The notes beneath the pieces are model-generated. The model was not told the DNA's origin and ran no database searches. It saw only the letters and a program-made list of their open reading frames with translations. From assembly GCA_019633425.1 (NCBI GenBank), contig WSUB01000082.1, forward strand, positions 1 to 64,000: a stretch of 64,000 bases of DNA, given 5' to 3'. Origin of the DNA: Tulasnella sp. 424. Lineage: Eukaryota; Basidiomycota; Agaricomycetes; Cantharellales; Tulasnellaceae. Below, in pieces: positions 1 to 11,182 of the stretch. A program made the translations under genes and the position numbers. The stretch's first letter is position 1; each line of letters starts with the position of its first letter.

Positions 1-277
1 TCCGCATTCGGTATTATTGCAAAAAGCGCCTACCTTCCATATCCGGTCACCGGTGTACATCGCAACGGCATAACAGAGTTTCCACACCCCCACGACTTAG
101 AGTGCCTTGGACCTCAAGGAGAACAAGAAGCATCGGCAGCGCCATGAGGACTCTTGCCTCGTTTTTCCACAATGGTTATGACTCATGGCTCGTATAGATA
201 AAGAGCGAAGATGGAACTTCCTTTGCCTTCTTATCATCAAGTTAACCACTCCCCCTCCCTGGCTCCCCCTTGCAGCT
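1..277. other. 5' flank of the first BCS1-like gene, no gene seen
   Basis: No coding stretch is supported here. An in-frame ATG exists at 185, but the paralogue starting at 3531 has no matching N-terminal extension, so the segment is read as promoter and 5' UTR. It ends in a pyrimidine-rich stretch just before the chosen start at 278. Confidence 0.5.
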
Positions 278-3077
278 ATGGACTCAGTCATCCCAACACT
301 TTCCCCTACGCCTACGTTCACCGACACCGCAAATGGGTTCGCATCGCCCCGATACATCCCGCCATTCCAATTATACGGATGGTTGAGCATGCTCTTCCCT
401 ATCCTCCAGAACCCGTACATCGTAGAATCGCTCCGGTTCTTCTTCCTTGGCTCAGTCCTCGAAACGTGTCGTCGGATTTCTCAATGGGCTCTAGATAGAT
501 TTATGGGAGGGTTCTTCGTCACCGCTCACTTTAAACAGGGGGACTGGGCGTTTGATTGGATGAACGAATTTTTGGTGAGTTTTTGTGGCAAACCATGTAG
601 CCGCTTGGTGTTGCCAAAATTGTCCCAGAAAGTTAATTTTTCACCCACTCCAACCGCCACTCTTCGTCCCCCGGCAACGTACGCATCTGTAGGCTGCTCA
701 AGAAATTTGGACGAACTCTCGTGAATATCGTGTCACTGTTTCAAACGGGGAGGACGAATGGGCGTTGGCTGCAGGAGGCTCGCCTTCCGCCGCAAAGACT
801 TTCACGAAAGGTGATGATGGTACGAAAGACAAGAGTGAAGAAGATGGCTATCCTCGACCCTTGTACTTCCCTGCTTCCGACAATACCCAGGTCATCCGAT
901 GGCGAGGTCGTTGGGTACAGGTTACCAGAAAAGCTGGTAGTCTATCATACAGCAACCAGACGGAGGAAAACGCCTCTTTAAGCGTCACGTACGTATCCAA
1001 GTTTTTCTCCTCTATTAACTGGATACCTACTGAACACGGAAAAAATAGTATATACACTCGGAAGAAAAAGGTCTTGGACGACCTTGTCGAAGAAGCCCGA
1101 GTGCACTACATCTCCACGCGCAAACCCCCGCTCGCCGCTCGAGTAGGCAAAGCGTCCAACCTCACTCTTAAAGCCACGTTCGATCAATCTGATTACACTT
1201 ACTCCTGGATCCTGGAATTCCTCAACAATCATAACGCGTGGCAGAACAGCAACGAAGTTGTCGTTACCGCTAAATCTGCCGAACAGAAATGGGGAATGAC
1301 TTTGGGTGGCGAGCACGGTGATGGAGGAGTGAGGGATGAGAGGCTTCGGGCTTACTACCAGCCTTCGAAGATGACTATGCATTTGTGGAATTGGAATGGG
1401 ACTTGGATTCAGATCCAGCGGAACGGAGGGGTGATGGATTATAGGACTATGAGAGAGGGTGGAGGGAGCATTTCCTTAACGTCAGTGATGACTTCAGTTA
1501 TTTCTAAACTCCTGACAAGCGAGCTAACGATAAACCGATTCAGTCTTTTCACGGGCCGAAAGGAAACTCTCGACGAGCTCGTCACCGCCGCAGCCGAGCA
1601 ATATTGGAGCAAATCCAGCCGTCGTGTCACCGTGCACATGTATGAATCGTACAGAGATTGGGCGACGACAATTACGAAGCAGATCCGGCCCATGGATTCC
1701 CTCATCTTGCCTCATGGAATGACTGACCTGATGATTGGTGACCTAAGAGACTTTATGGAGAACAAGGATTGGTATGCGGCTGCGGGTATTCCTTGGAGAC
1801 GCGGTGTTTTGCTTTGGGGTGAGTGCGGTTTTTGGAAGCTTCCGAACGGACCTCATGGGGCTCATGGCTAACGGATGTGTTTTGGTGTTCCTAGGTCCAC
1901 CCGGTACTGGCAAATCTACGACCGTTCATGCGATTGCTGGAGAACTTCAGTTGGAAATTTATTGTGTTCCTTTGTCGAGCGGAGAGTGAGCATTATCAGC
2001 TTGACTATTACTTATCACCAGGACCTGCTGGGCTAACTAGACCACGTTTATGCTACCGTATTATAGCATCGACGACTCTGCCCTTCAACGCCTCGTTGCT
2101 GCCACTCCGCCGAACTGCATTCTGCTCCTGGAAGACATCGACTGCGCCTTCGGGTCGCGTGAAGCCGAAGGGGATGACGATGATCCGGACAAACCATTCA
2201 ACCCTTATTCTTACGATTCCAAGAAGAAAGTGACTCTATCGGGCCTGCTTAACGTCTTGGACAGTGTGAGCAGTGAGGAAGGACGGATAGTTATCGCAAC
2301 GGTAGGTTGAGCTGCTGGCTTTCTAGTAGGCACTCTACTGATTAGAAAGATGGCTCTGACCTATAGACTAACCATATCGACAAACTCGACCCCGCTCTGC
2401 TTCGTCCAGGGCGGATGGACCTGCTGGTTGAATACAAGCTTGCCACGCGCCAACAAACCATCGACCTCTTCACCCGGTTTTATTCTCGAGACCTCATGAC
2501 GAGGACCTCCAAGTCCATTCCGGTTTCCAAAGAAGCCTCTCATACAACTATCGTAGTATCCGACGAGGCCGCCTCTCTCGTCAGGAAATCCGACAACTCG
2601 TCGTTCCTGGTCGCTTCTGTGCCCACTGCCGCCGAGATCGCCGAGCTCGCCAAGCAGTTCGCCGACAAGGTTCCTGAAGGCCGGTACAGCATCGCCCAGC
2701 TTCAAGGTTACCTGTTAAGCAGCAAACGGAACCCCCATGGCGCTGTGAAGAGCATCCACGAGTGGGTGGCTGAGCGGGAGAAGGAGCAGGCTGAGAAGGA
2801 TGCTAGGCTGAAGAAGAAAGCTGAGGAGCGAGCCAAGTGGCAGAAGAAGGAGAAATTCAGGCAGAAGAAGGAAAAGCAGATGGAAGAGGATATGGAGAAG
2901 GAAATGCTCGCTGAGGAGGAGGAAGCGAAGAAAGAGGAGCAGGGACAGCAAGAGAGTGCGGAGGTTGACTCGAAGGACGATGATGGTGCAAGAGAGGATG
3001 GCCTCAAGACTGCGGACAGCGCTTCCGACAAGAGCAGCGAGCCAGTCATTGTTGAATCCATCACGTCACCTTCGTGA
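278..3077 (+). CDS. BCS1-like AAA ATPase, tandem copy 1
   Basis: Seven exons: 278-574, 693-988, 1049-1480, 1544-1818, 1895-1985, 2067-2301, 2367-3077 (778 aa). All phases agree. Residues 1-60 hold a hydrophobic segment (YGWLSMLFPILQNPYIVESL) like the N-terminal membrane anchor of BCS1, followed by a BCS1_N-type region. The AAA domain has Walker A (PPGTGKST), Walker B (CILLLEDIDCAF) and the C-terminal motif TNHIDKLDPALLRPGRMD. The last ~110 residues are a Lys/Glu-rich, probably coiled-coil tail absent from yeast Bcs1. Yeast Bcs1 moves the folded Rieske protein across the mitochondrial inner membrane; fungal expansions of this family are mostly uncharacterised, so the substrate here is unknown. 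A neighbouring copy follows 454 bp downstream. Start 278 matches the paralogue's start. Family is certain, role is not. Confidence 0.9.
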
Positions 3078-3455
3078 TCAACGTAGTTTGAAAGCCGAAT
3101 AGTGATCCGGAGGGGACTGTGATATTGTCACCATATGCCCCCGTTTCCTCCGAGTGAGAAGCGTAACTACCTCTTTTTGAACGTATTTAGTAACTGAATT
3201 ACCATATTTGGAAAAATGGAACAGCCACATTCTTCGAAATGACTTGGGAATGACTTGAGGGAGTTTTTATTGAATGGGACGTACAGCGCTTCCGATTGCC
3301 ACGTGCACGGGGATAAGCGCGGTGCCGCGGTGAGAAGAGCCGACTCCCACTTTGTTGCGTGCACAGCAACCGCATAAAGTAAGGGTCCTCCTCAGTCCTC
3401 CATCGGTCTTCCCTACTTGAGGTACCGAGCGTCAATCCTGACTCAGCATTTACTC

Positions 3456-3463
3456 TATATAAA
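3456..3463 (+). promoter_or_regulatory. TATA box of the second BCS1-like gene
   Basis: TATATAAA lies 68 bp upstream of the ATG at 3531 and is followed by a C/T-rich tract (CCCCCCTTCTCCC), a usual leader composition in basidiomycetes. The rest of the 3078-3530 spacer shows nothing else recognisable. No comparable TATA box is evident before the first copy, so the two paralogues may be expressed differently. Confidence 0.55.
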
Positions 3464-3530
3464 CACAACGCTATACCTCTTTGCTCTCTCCATCGACCAT
3501 CTCTTCACTCCCCCCCTTCTCCCACTAACC

Positions 3531-6326
3531 ATGGAGTCGGCCGAGCAATCCACTCCTACTCCAACACCTGCTCTCAATGCCACCGCCGAGTTCGTAGTTC
3601 CCGGGTTTGGCACTCCCCTCCCGCTGTACGGTTGGTTGGGTATGCTCTTGCCAATGCTGAACAACCCGTACATTCAAGAATCGCTTCGGTTCTTCTTCCT
3701 CGGTTCCGTCCTCGAAACCGGTCGTCGACTTTTCCAGTGGACTCTAGACCGATTCACAAGCGGATTCTTCGTCACCGCGCACTTCCAACAAGGAGATTGG
3801 GCATTCGACTGGTTGAACGAATTCCTGGTACGTCTTTGGATGCCTTTGATATCTCATTTGGTGGCGGCCTTTTTTCCCGTGATGGTAGTGAAAAAAATGT
3901 GAAGAACGCGTGTTCCTGATCCCCACGTTCGCTCAATTAGGCTGCTCAAGAAATCTGGACCAACTCTCGTGAATATCGTGTTACCGCTTCCAACGTTGAG
4001 AAAGAATGGACTTGCGCTCCTGGAGCCTCCTCTTCCACAGACAATACTCTCACCATCGGCACTGGCAAAGGGGAGACCGGTGGCGACGGGTTTCCTCGGC
4101 CCCTTTACTTCCCTGCCTCGGACATGCCTCAAGTTCTTCGCTGGCAAGGTCACTGGGTTCAGATTACTCGTAAAGCTGGAGTTATGGCGTTCAACGGCCA
4201 GACCGAGGAAAACGCGTCCTTGACTCTCACGTAAGCCTCGTTGTTTTGCTCCGTCCGAGAAGTCGGAACTGACACCGAAAATCTCTCAGCGTTTACACTC
4301 GCAAGAAGAAAGTCTTGGACGATATCGTGGAAGAGGCCCGTCTTTACTACATCTCGACTCAAAAGCCCCCGCTCGCCGCACAAACCAAAAAGTCCAACCT
4401 CACTCTCAAGGCCACATTTGAACAAGCCGACTACACGTACTCTTGGCTCCTCGAATTCCTCAACAGTCACAACGCTTGGCAGAACAGCAACGAGGTTATC
4501 GTCACCGCTAAATCGGCCGAACAGAAATGGGGAATGATCTTGGGCAATATTGAAGAGCGTGACGAGAAGCTCCGAGCGTATTACCAACCCGCCAGTCAGA
4601 GTCAGCATCTGTGGAATTGGAAAGGAACTTGGATTCAGGTTCAAAGGATGGCTGGAAGTAGGGATTACAGGACTGGAAAGGAAGAGGGTGCTAGCATCTC
4701 TTTGACGTGAGTTTGGCTTGACTACCTTTTCTTTTATGGAGTGAACATGGACTAACTGAGGGAAAAAATCGTTTTACATAGTCTCTTCACCGGCCGAAAG
4801 GAAACTCTGGATGAACTAGTCGCAGCTGCCGCCGAACAATACTGGGAACGGTCCAGCCGCCGCGTTACCGTGCACATGTGCGAATCGTACGGCGACTGGG
4901 GTGCAACGATCACCAAGCAAATCCGGCCCATGGATTCCGTCATTTTGCCCCATGGCATGACCGATTTGATGCTCGATGACCTTCGCGACTTTATGGATAA
5001 CAAGGATTGGTACGCTGCTGCGGGTATTCCCTGGCGACGTGGTGTTTTACTTTGGGGTAGGTCCCTGATACTCGATCATTCCATAAAAAATTATGGCTGA
5101 CTGAATATCGCGGCACCCTCTAGGTCCTCCTGGTACTGGCAAGTCGACTACTGTTCATGCTATTGCTGGCGAACTCCAGTTGGAAATCTACTGCGTTCCT
5201 CTCTCGAGCAACGGGTATGTCCTCTACATCACAATCCAACGCACCCTTGCTTACCTTCTTCCTCCACAGAATCGACGACTCGTCCCTGCAACGCCTCATC
5301 GCTAGCACCCCACCGAACTGCATCTTGCTCCTCGAAGATATTGACTGCGCTTTCCCACCTCGTGAAAACGAGGAAGACGAGGCCGACGCACTTTCCGGAC
5401 AACCTTTCAATCCTTTCAACTACGGTCAACCCAAGTCCAGCGTCACACTCTCTGGGTTGCTCAACTTGTTGGATAGCGTGAGCAGTGAAGAGGGACGGAT
5501 TGTTTTCGCCACGGTAAGCAAGGCTGGAGTGTATATGCACGTAGAGTGCGGGCTCTGACGCATAATGCTGCGACTCCTCAACTTTTAGACCAACCACATC
5601 GACCGCCTCGACCCCGCTCTCCTCCGCCCCGGCCGAATGGATCTCCGTATCGAGTACAAGAACGCCACCCACCAGCAAACCATGGACCTCTTCTCCCGCT
5701 TCTACTCTCAGGAACTCATGACCAAGACCACCAAGTCCACTCAGATCGCCGAAGAAGCCGCTAAGAAAGCCGTCGTCGTCTCTGACGAAGCCGCCGCCCT
5801 GATCAAGAAATCCGACAACTCGTCCTTCCTCGCTGCCGTCCCAACTATCGACCAAGTGGCCGAGCTCGCGGCCCAGTTCGCCGACAAGGTCCCCGAGAAC
5901 CGGTACAGCATCGCTCAGCTCCAGGGATACCTCTTGTGCAGCAAGCGCGACCCGCGCGGTGCGGTCAAGAACATCGACGAGTGGGTGGGTGATCGCGAGA
6001 AGGAGCAGGCTGAGAAGGACGCGCGGTTGGCGAAGAGGGCTGCGGAGCGAGCCAAGTGGTTGAAGATGGAGAAGTTCAGGCAGAAGAAGGAGAAGCAGAT
6101 GGAGCAGGATGCGGAGAAGGAGATGCTCGCGGAAGCGGAGCAGGCGGAGAAGTTGGAAAAGGAGATGGAGAACGCTGCTGATGAGGATGATGCTGCCGAG
6201 AAGAAGGAAAAGAAGGAGGATGAGGAGGATACGAAGGAGGATGAATCCAAGACCGCGGATGCGGCATCCGACAAGGACAGCGAGCCAGAGATGGTCGAGT
6301 CCGTCACCCCCTCGAGCTCATCGTAA
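3531..6326 (+). CDS. BCS1-like AAA ATPase, tandem copy 2
   Basis: Seven exons: 3531-3827, 3941-4230, 4290-4706, 4782-5056, 5124-5214, 5270-5513, 5589-6326 (783 aa). Exons 1, 4 and 5 have exactly the same lengths as in copy 1 (297, 275 and 91 nt) and all intron positions match, so this is a tandem duplicate. It has the same parts: N-terminal anchor (YGWLGMLLPMLNNPYIQESL), BCS1_N region, Walker A GPPGTGKST, Walker B CILLLEDIDCAF, TNHIDRLDPALLRPGRMD. The charged tail is longer and more acidic (EKKEKKEDEED), ending in Ser-rich sequence. The tails diverge more than the ATPase cores. Biochemically an ATP-driven membrane-anchored unfoldase/translocase is expected; the substrate is unknown. Confidence 0.92.
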
Positions 6327-6537
6327 AACTCCGGCTGCCCTCGATAATATCTACGTTCGGAATTTTTATGTATTCATACATGTACACTTATAGAAATACA
6401 GTTCACGTCGTCATCGGATTTAACGTCGGTGTTAACCATCATTTTCACGAGCCATTTCCGTTCTAGAACAACCAAGCCCCACGGCCCCCGCACACGACTT
6501 TTCTCCCTTTTCTCCCTTCAAGTCACCTCAAGTCAGG

Positions 6538-8960
6538 ATGAACGACTCGATACCCAGCGGTTCAGGTAGCAAGAGCTTCAATGAGAAGGACACGAACGCG
6601 CCGTCACAGGCTAAGAAACCGGCGCAACCTCGAACTCCGCTCCTTTACACGTCGTACAACAACTTGGTGTCGTTGGCCAACGCTCAGGAAGGTTTGGTGG
6701 AAAGCGGCAAAAAACTCGTTTGGAGGGATCCTGGAGAGCCTCCAGCTATCTTGGAGACCCTGGGGGAGTGTTTGCTGTATGCTTTGCGTGGAGGGTTTCG
6801 TGAGTTCGAGTTGCTTCGAACACATCGGTGGCTTGCCCTGACTACCTTAACACCCCACCCCCCTTTTGAAGGTGCCGCCGGGTTAGCCTACGGCATACGA
6901 TCCGGCATAAATATATTCTTAACATTATTCACTGTACTCAAGACACCAAGGTACGTGAGATCCAGGGAGACCCGCGACGTGAGGGTTGACGTCAGTTGAC
7001 CTACCTGTTCGTTCCACGTTACACCATAGGAAATTTCGCTTCGCCCTCATCCGACATGCCCTCTTTGGAGAAGAAGCTCGACGTTTCGCCGCGATGATCG
7101 GTATCTTTGCCACCCTTTACAAGTTTATCCTCAACTCTCTTCCTATCATTGTTCAACGGTGGACTCACCTCCGGCAAACCGGCTTCCGCACCCCTCCTGA
7201 GACTACCCACGGAGAGGCAGATCTAGAGGCAAATGAAGACGACTCGCCCTTGGAAATGAAGAGCCGGCGGGCCAAACTGTCTTCGCAGTTGGGCAAATTA
7301 GCTTCAACGTTACTCGATTCGGCCACTTTGTCACCCTCTACAGCACCACCACAGCAACCACCGCACTTGTCATCCTCGACTCAAGCCTCAATTCAACTCG
7401 CGCGCGAGAAGGGATTTAAATTTGATGCATGGCACGCGGCGTTGGCTGGTTCCATCGCTGCAGGAGTTGCCATCCTGTTCGAACGGCCAAAGAATCGGAC
7501 AGCAGTTGGGCAGCAGATGTTTGTGCGGTGAGCGCTCTTCCTCTGACGCACGCACAGTTCGATATTTACTCGAAAGACGTCGTTTGAAAGAGGGCTTCAA
7601 GGGTTGTACAACGCATGGAGCCGCAAGACCGGCATCGTAATACCTTATGGTTCAGTTATTGTATTCTGGCTCTGGTGAGCTTCCACCATAGGTGGATCGT
7701 TCCCGCTAGACTTCCTCGAACTGACTCGGAGGTTGAAAGCTGTGGTCAGATATTGTATTCTTTCCTCCTTAACCCACATACCCTAGCTCGGACATACGAC
7801 GCCTGGTGTGTTTCCCTCTTTGTTCATCCCTTCTCGCTATAGTGTCACTTACCTGCATCCGTTGTCCAGGATTCAAAGCATGAGTAACGCGCCGCTTGAA
7901 GCGATTTTGATGAACCGGTCTTTGGTCAATACCGGAAAGTTTGATCCAGAGCTCCTTCAAACCATTGTTGACGGCCGGTCAAAGCCGTGGAAAGCGGCTG
8001 GTCCAAGTGTACGTGGTCTTCTTTCCGCTCAAACACTGACAGAGGTTTATCTGAATGTATATTTGATATAGATAATCACACCCGAAAGCCTCGCAGGGAT
8101 GAAGGAACAATTGAAACTTGCTCGTGAGGGCATATTCGGCCCTCAAGTCGTCTCATGGTGAGCACCGGTCCCCCACGTCACTGAATAATCTTCCTCTCGC
8201 TAAGGTTCTGCCACAACTTTGTAGTGAAGCAATCCACCCACATCGAAACGCCTGCGTTCCCAACATCTTCATGAAAGTCGTTGAATGCAGCCGCATGCTG
8301 CTCCCAGTTTATGGTGCTCTATACCTCATCCCAGCCATTCTATTTAAACGCAAAGCACTGCTCAAGCAACCATTGCGTTCTGCATTGCGAATCATCATCG
8401 GAACGATCCGAAGTTCGACCTTTATTGGCGTGTTCGTGGGCATCCTGCAAGGTGCGTCTGTTGTTGGGTCCTCTCTGGTTCTGCACTTAACTTCAACAAT
8501 GCCCTTCGTCATCGATAGCTGGTTTCTGCTTCCTACGTCACCTCAACTCGCGTAACCTACCACCCAAATACGTTGAGCTGGGAAGGCGTCTCGCGGGGTC
8601 TCAGCTGTATTGGTGGTTCTTTAGCTCCCTCTCAGGTTTATCTCTGCTCGTTGAAGACAAACACCGAAGAGAAGAGTTGGCGATGTACGTTCTTCCGAAA
8701 GCAGGCGAAAGCGCTTGGATCACCTTCAGAGAGGAAATCCTGGGCATCAAGTCTCGTCGCAAGGGCGCGTGGAAGGCTGATGTCGCTGTGAGTTTTGATC
8801 ATCTTTGAGCTAAAGGCGGGTTCGTATCTGACAAGGTTGGGAAACACCGTAGCTGTCGTCCCTGGGTATGGGCATGGTAATGACCATCTACCAAACCAAC
8901 CCTGCAGCCCTGTCCGGTCTCGTTCGTAGGATATTGTATCAGTTCATCGGACCGAATTAA
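6538..8960 (+). CDS. TMEM135-like multi-pass membrane protein
   Basis: Ten exons: 6538-6799, 6872-6950, 7030-7527, 7558-7674, 7740-7805, 7870-8008, 8072-8157, 8225-8451, 8519-8787, 8853-8960. They total 1851 nt, 616 aa, with every phase agreeing. Family hallmarks seen are LRGGFRAAGLAYGIRSG and FRFALIRHALFGEEARRF (N-terminal half), CGQILYSFLLNP, CEAIHPHRNAC, and PLRSALRIIIGTIRSSTFIG (C-terminal half). Several hydrophobic segments alternate with basic loops. The internal symmetry and the Gly-rich helices are reminiscent of Tim17/22/23-type proteins. In animals TMEM135 is linked to peroxisomes, lipid droplets and mitochondrial dynamics; the fungal role is not established. The intron at 7675-7739 needs acceptor AAAG rather than an earlier TAG that would make a 17-nt intron. 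Confidence 0.85.
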
Positions 8961-9328
8961 TCATCTGTTCAACTTCGGCGAACCACGGAAAAACAAATAT
9001 TATACATGAGACCATATCTTACATACATGGGCTACATGATATCAAAACAGACGAAGCACGGGAAAGGGGAACTGAGGATACACACAGAGACAACCACCAC
9101 TAGAATCAAAGAGAAGGAAAAGACCGAAAACCAGAATTACGCCATACCTGCAGCAGAGACGACTGCCATAGCTGCTGCTGCTGCTGCCTCCCGGGCGTTT
9201 TTGTGTTCCGTATCTATTCGCTTGAGGTGTGTCAAGAACAAGACCGAACCTTCTCGTTCCTCTGGACCCCATTTTCCACTAAAGGCCTCAGTTAGTTGAT
9301 GCGAAAACACCTGCAGAGAGCACGGTCC
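8961..9328. other. Intergenic, convergent 3' ends
   Basis: The spacer lies between two convergent genes. It contains a short run of GCT/CTG triplets near 9172-9187 and A-rich stretches (around 9050-9120), and no supported gene. Confidence 0.5.
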
Positions 9329-10946
9329 TTACTTGAGCATGTCAACTATCTTTTGGTTTTCGTCGGGCCCCCCGGGTCCGTATTTGTCCACGAGAGCGAG
9401 CGTAGTCTCCGCGTCTGAACCCCAACTGGTTTGCCTATCGAGCGCTTGCCAAATATTAACCTATGCGCAAGGGCAATGTTAATACAAAATTCTAAAGGGT
9501 GCCACTACTACGAACCTTGGTGATCTTGCGGTTTGGCGCCCCGTCTAAATCTGGCGGCGTTTGTGCATTGTTGTATTTTTGGATCATGGCTTTCGCAAAC
9601 CGGTATCCTTTCAAAGCTTCATGAATGGTCAAGATTCTCCCTTTGCTCTTGGCGAATTCGCCGTAGCCTTCTTCTCGTTCGAACTTGGCTCTCAGCCAAG
9701 GTACCACGACTGACTTGGCAAGTTCATTTTTAGCATTGCGGCGTGCGTCGGCGGCCTTGATGTCTGACGCCGGGCTTGGAGGGACCGGGCTAGATTCCCC
9801 CATCGATGGGCGGTAGGTTGACGGAGATGGAATGGGAGAGGAAGGGAGAGCACTCTGTGGGCTCTGAACCAAGGGGTATGGGCCAGCGGGGCTAAGGAAC
9901 CCGTTACCCGCCGAAGGAAATCCGGAGCTGCCTCCACTCCCACTTCCAACTCCAAAACCCGTTGCGGATGCCGGGGAGATAATTGGGGGAGGTGAAGAGG
10001 CGGTCTCTGGAGACTCGTCTGCTTTTCTTCGCTTGGCCCGACCGGAGGGCGCCGGGCTGTTGAGGTCATCCTCTTCGCTTTGGTGTCTTTTAGTGGACGA
10101 GGATGCGGCTGAACTGGTTGTCGTAATTAGAGGTGGAGGTGGGGGTGGATGGTTCAGGGGCTCGATGACGATTTCGATCGAGTGATCATTGGGACCGGTC
10201 ACTCGAAGGGTCTCCGGGTGGCATTTCTCAATGCTCGTAGCAGACACTCGACAGAACGGTTGTCGATAGATACCACGCTTGATTGAAAGTTTTGCGAGAC
10301 CTTGAGTAGTATGCTCAGTGAGATAAAAGAAATTCGTCGTGACCATGGCAACCTACCGTCGATCCTCCCAGGTAGGCTCTGTAACTTGCGGACCATGTCA
10401 TCGGCATTGACCCACCATTGCTCATTGGCATCCTTCCATAGTGGGATATTGAGTTCGGCTAATAAATGGTCCGGTTCGCCCTCGGTGCGGTAATCCTGCA
10501 TATAAATGGTCAAGACTTGCGGCCTGAGGAGGGCGTAGGCAGGCTGATTTGCCAGGATCCCCTGCACGTCCCATGCCTGAGGAATCTGTGGCATTCCAAG
10601 CTGTGGTACTCCTAGCGGTAGTTGGCCAAACTGTGTCCTCGGAAACGTGAGTCGCGCCAAGAACAAGCAGCTCGAAGATGAGGCCCTGACCTGCTGGCCA
10701 TCAGTCGGCGTCGTGATTGTCTGAGATGTGGTGCTGGTGGTCGTAGACGGACTGACAGTGGGTCTGGCATAACGAAATGAAGAGGCTGAGTGGGTGATTG
10801 CTTATGAAGGTAAGTGATGCGCGCGCTCACTTCATCCTGTAGCAGGCGGGACCAGTCTTGCGATAGAGCGACGGATAACGAAATCGACCACGAACTTCCG
10901 ACTCCCACCCTGCCGAACGCCTTCCATTCCAAAACGGATATATCAT
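9329..10946 (-). CDS. Conserved-looking protein of unknown function
   Basis: Not recognised. The consistent model from 3' to 5' is 9329-9460, 9516-10300, 10357-10763, 10831-10946 (479 aa). The last exon is convincing: it opens with VNIWQALDRQTSWGSD and ends KIVDMLK-stop in phase. The middle is a low-complexity Pro/Ser/Gly linker containing a basic cluster (GRAKRRK) that could be a nuclear localisation signal. It is flanked by two ordered-looking blocks, one around LLAELNIPLWKDANEQWWVN and one around VPWLRAKFEREEGYGEFAKS. The 5' end is uncertain: a further in-phase exon 11002-11179 (ATG at 11179) can be spliced on through a 53-nt intron, which would put the start only 3 bp from the UPF2 stop. 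A regulatory nuclear protein is a guess only. Confidence 0.65.
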
Positions 10947-11182
10947 GACTAAGCTACCCACGCCACATCGCAGCACCGACAGCGCGCTTCCAAACTCGTA
11001 CTAATTATCAACGATAGCCGGATGCTCCTACAGAGCAGATCAGCCAAGGGCCTCTGGAGGATCCGCCGGCCATTTGTAAGACTGCCAAAAACCGTCGCCT
11101 TGGCGCTGGAGGTTGGGGCCTCTTGTGGAATGAGGTCGCAAAGAAAGTGCCAGGTAGCTTCGAGGCGGAATTTCGGCATCGA

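Noticed and set aside
185..277. In-frame upstream ATG extending the first BCS1-like protein by 31 residues
   Set aside because: The paralogue has no counterpart and the extension has no targeting character; the start at 278 aligns with the paralogue.
7675..7691. Intron ending at the first downstream TAG in the TMEM135-like gene
   Set aside because: It would be only 17 nt long and reads into sequence unlike the family; the acceptor at 7739 gives a 65-nt intron and restores CGQILYSFLLNP.
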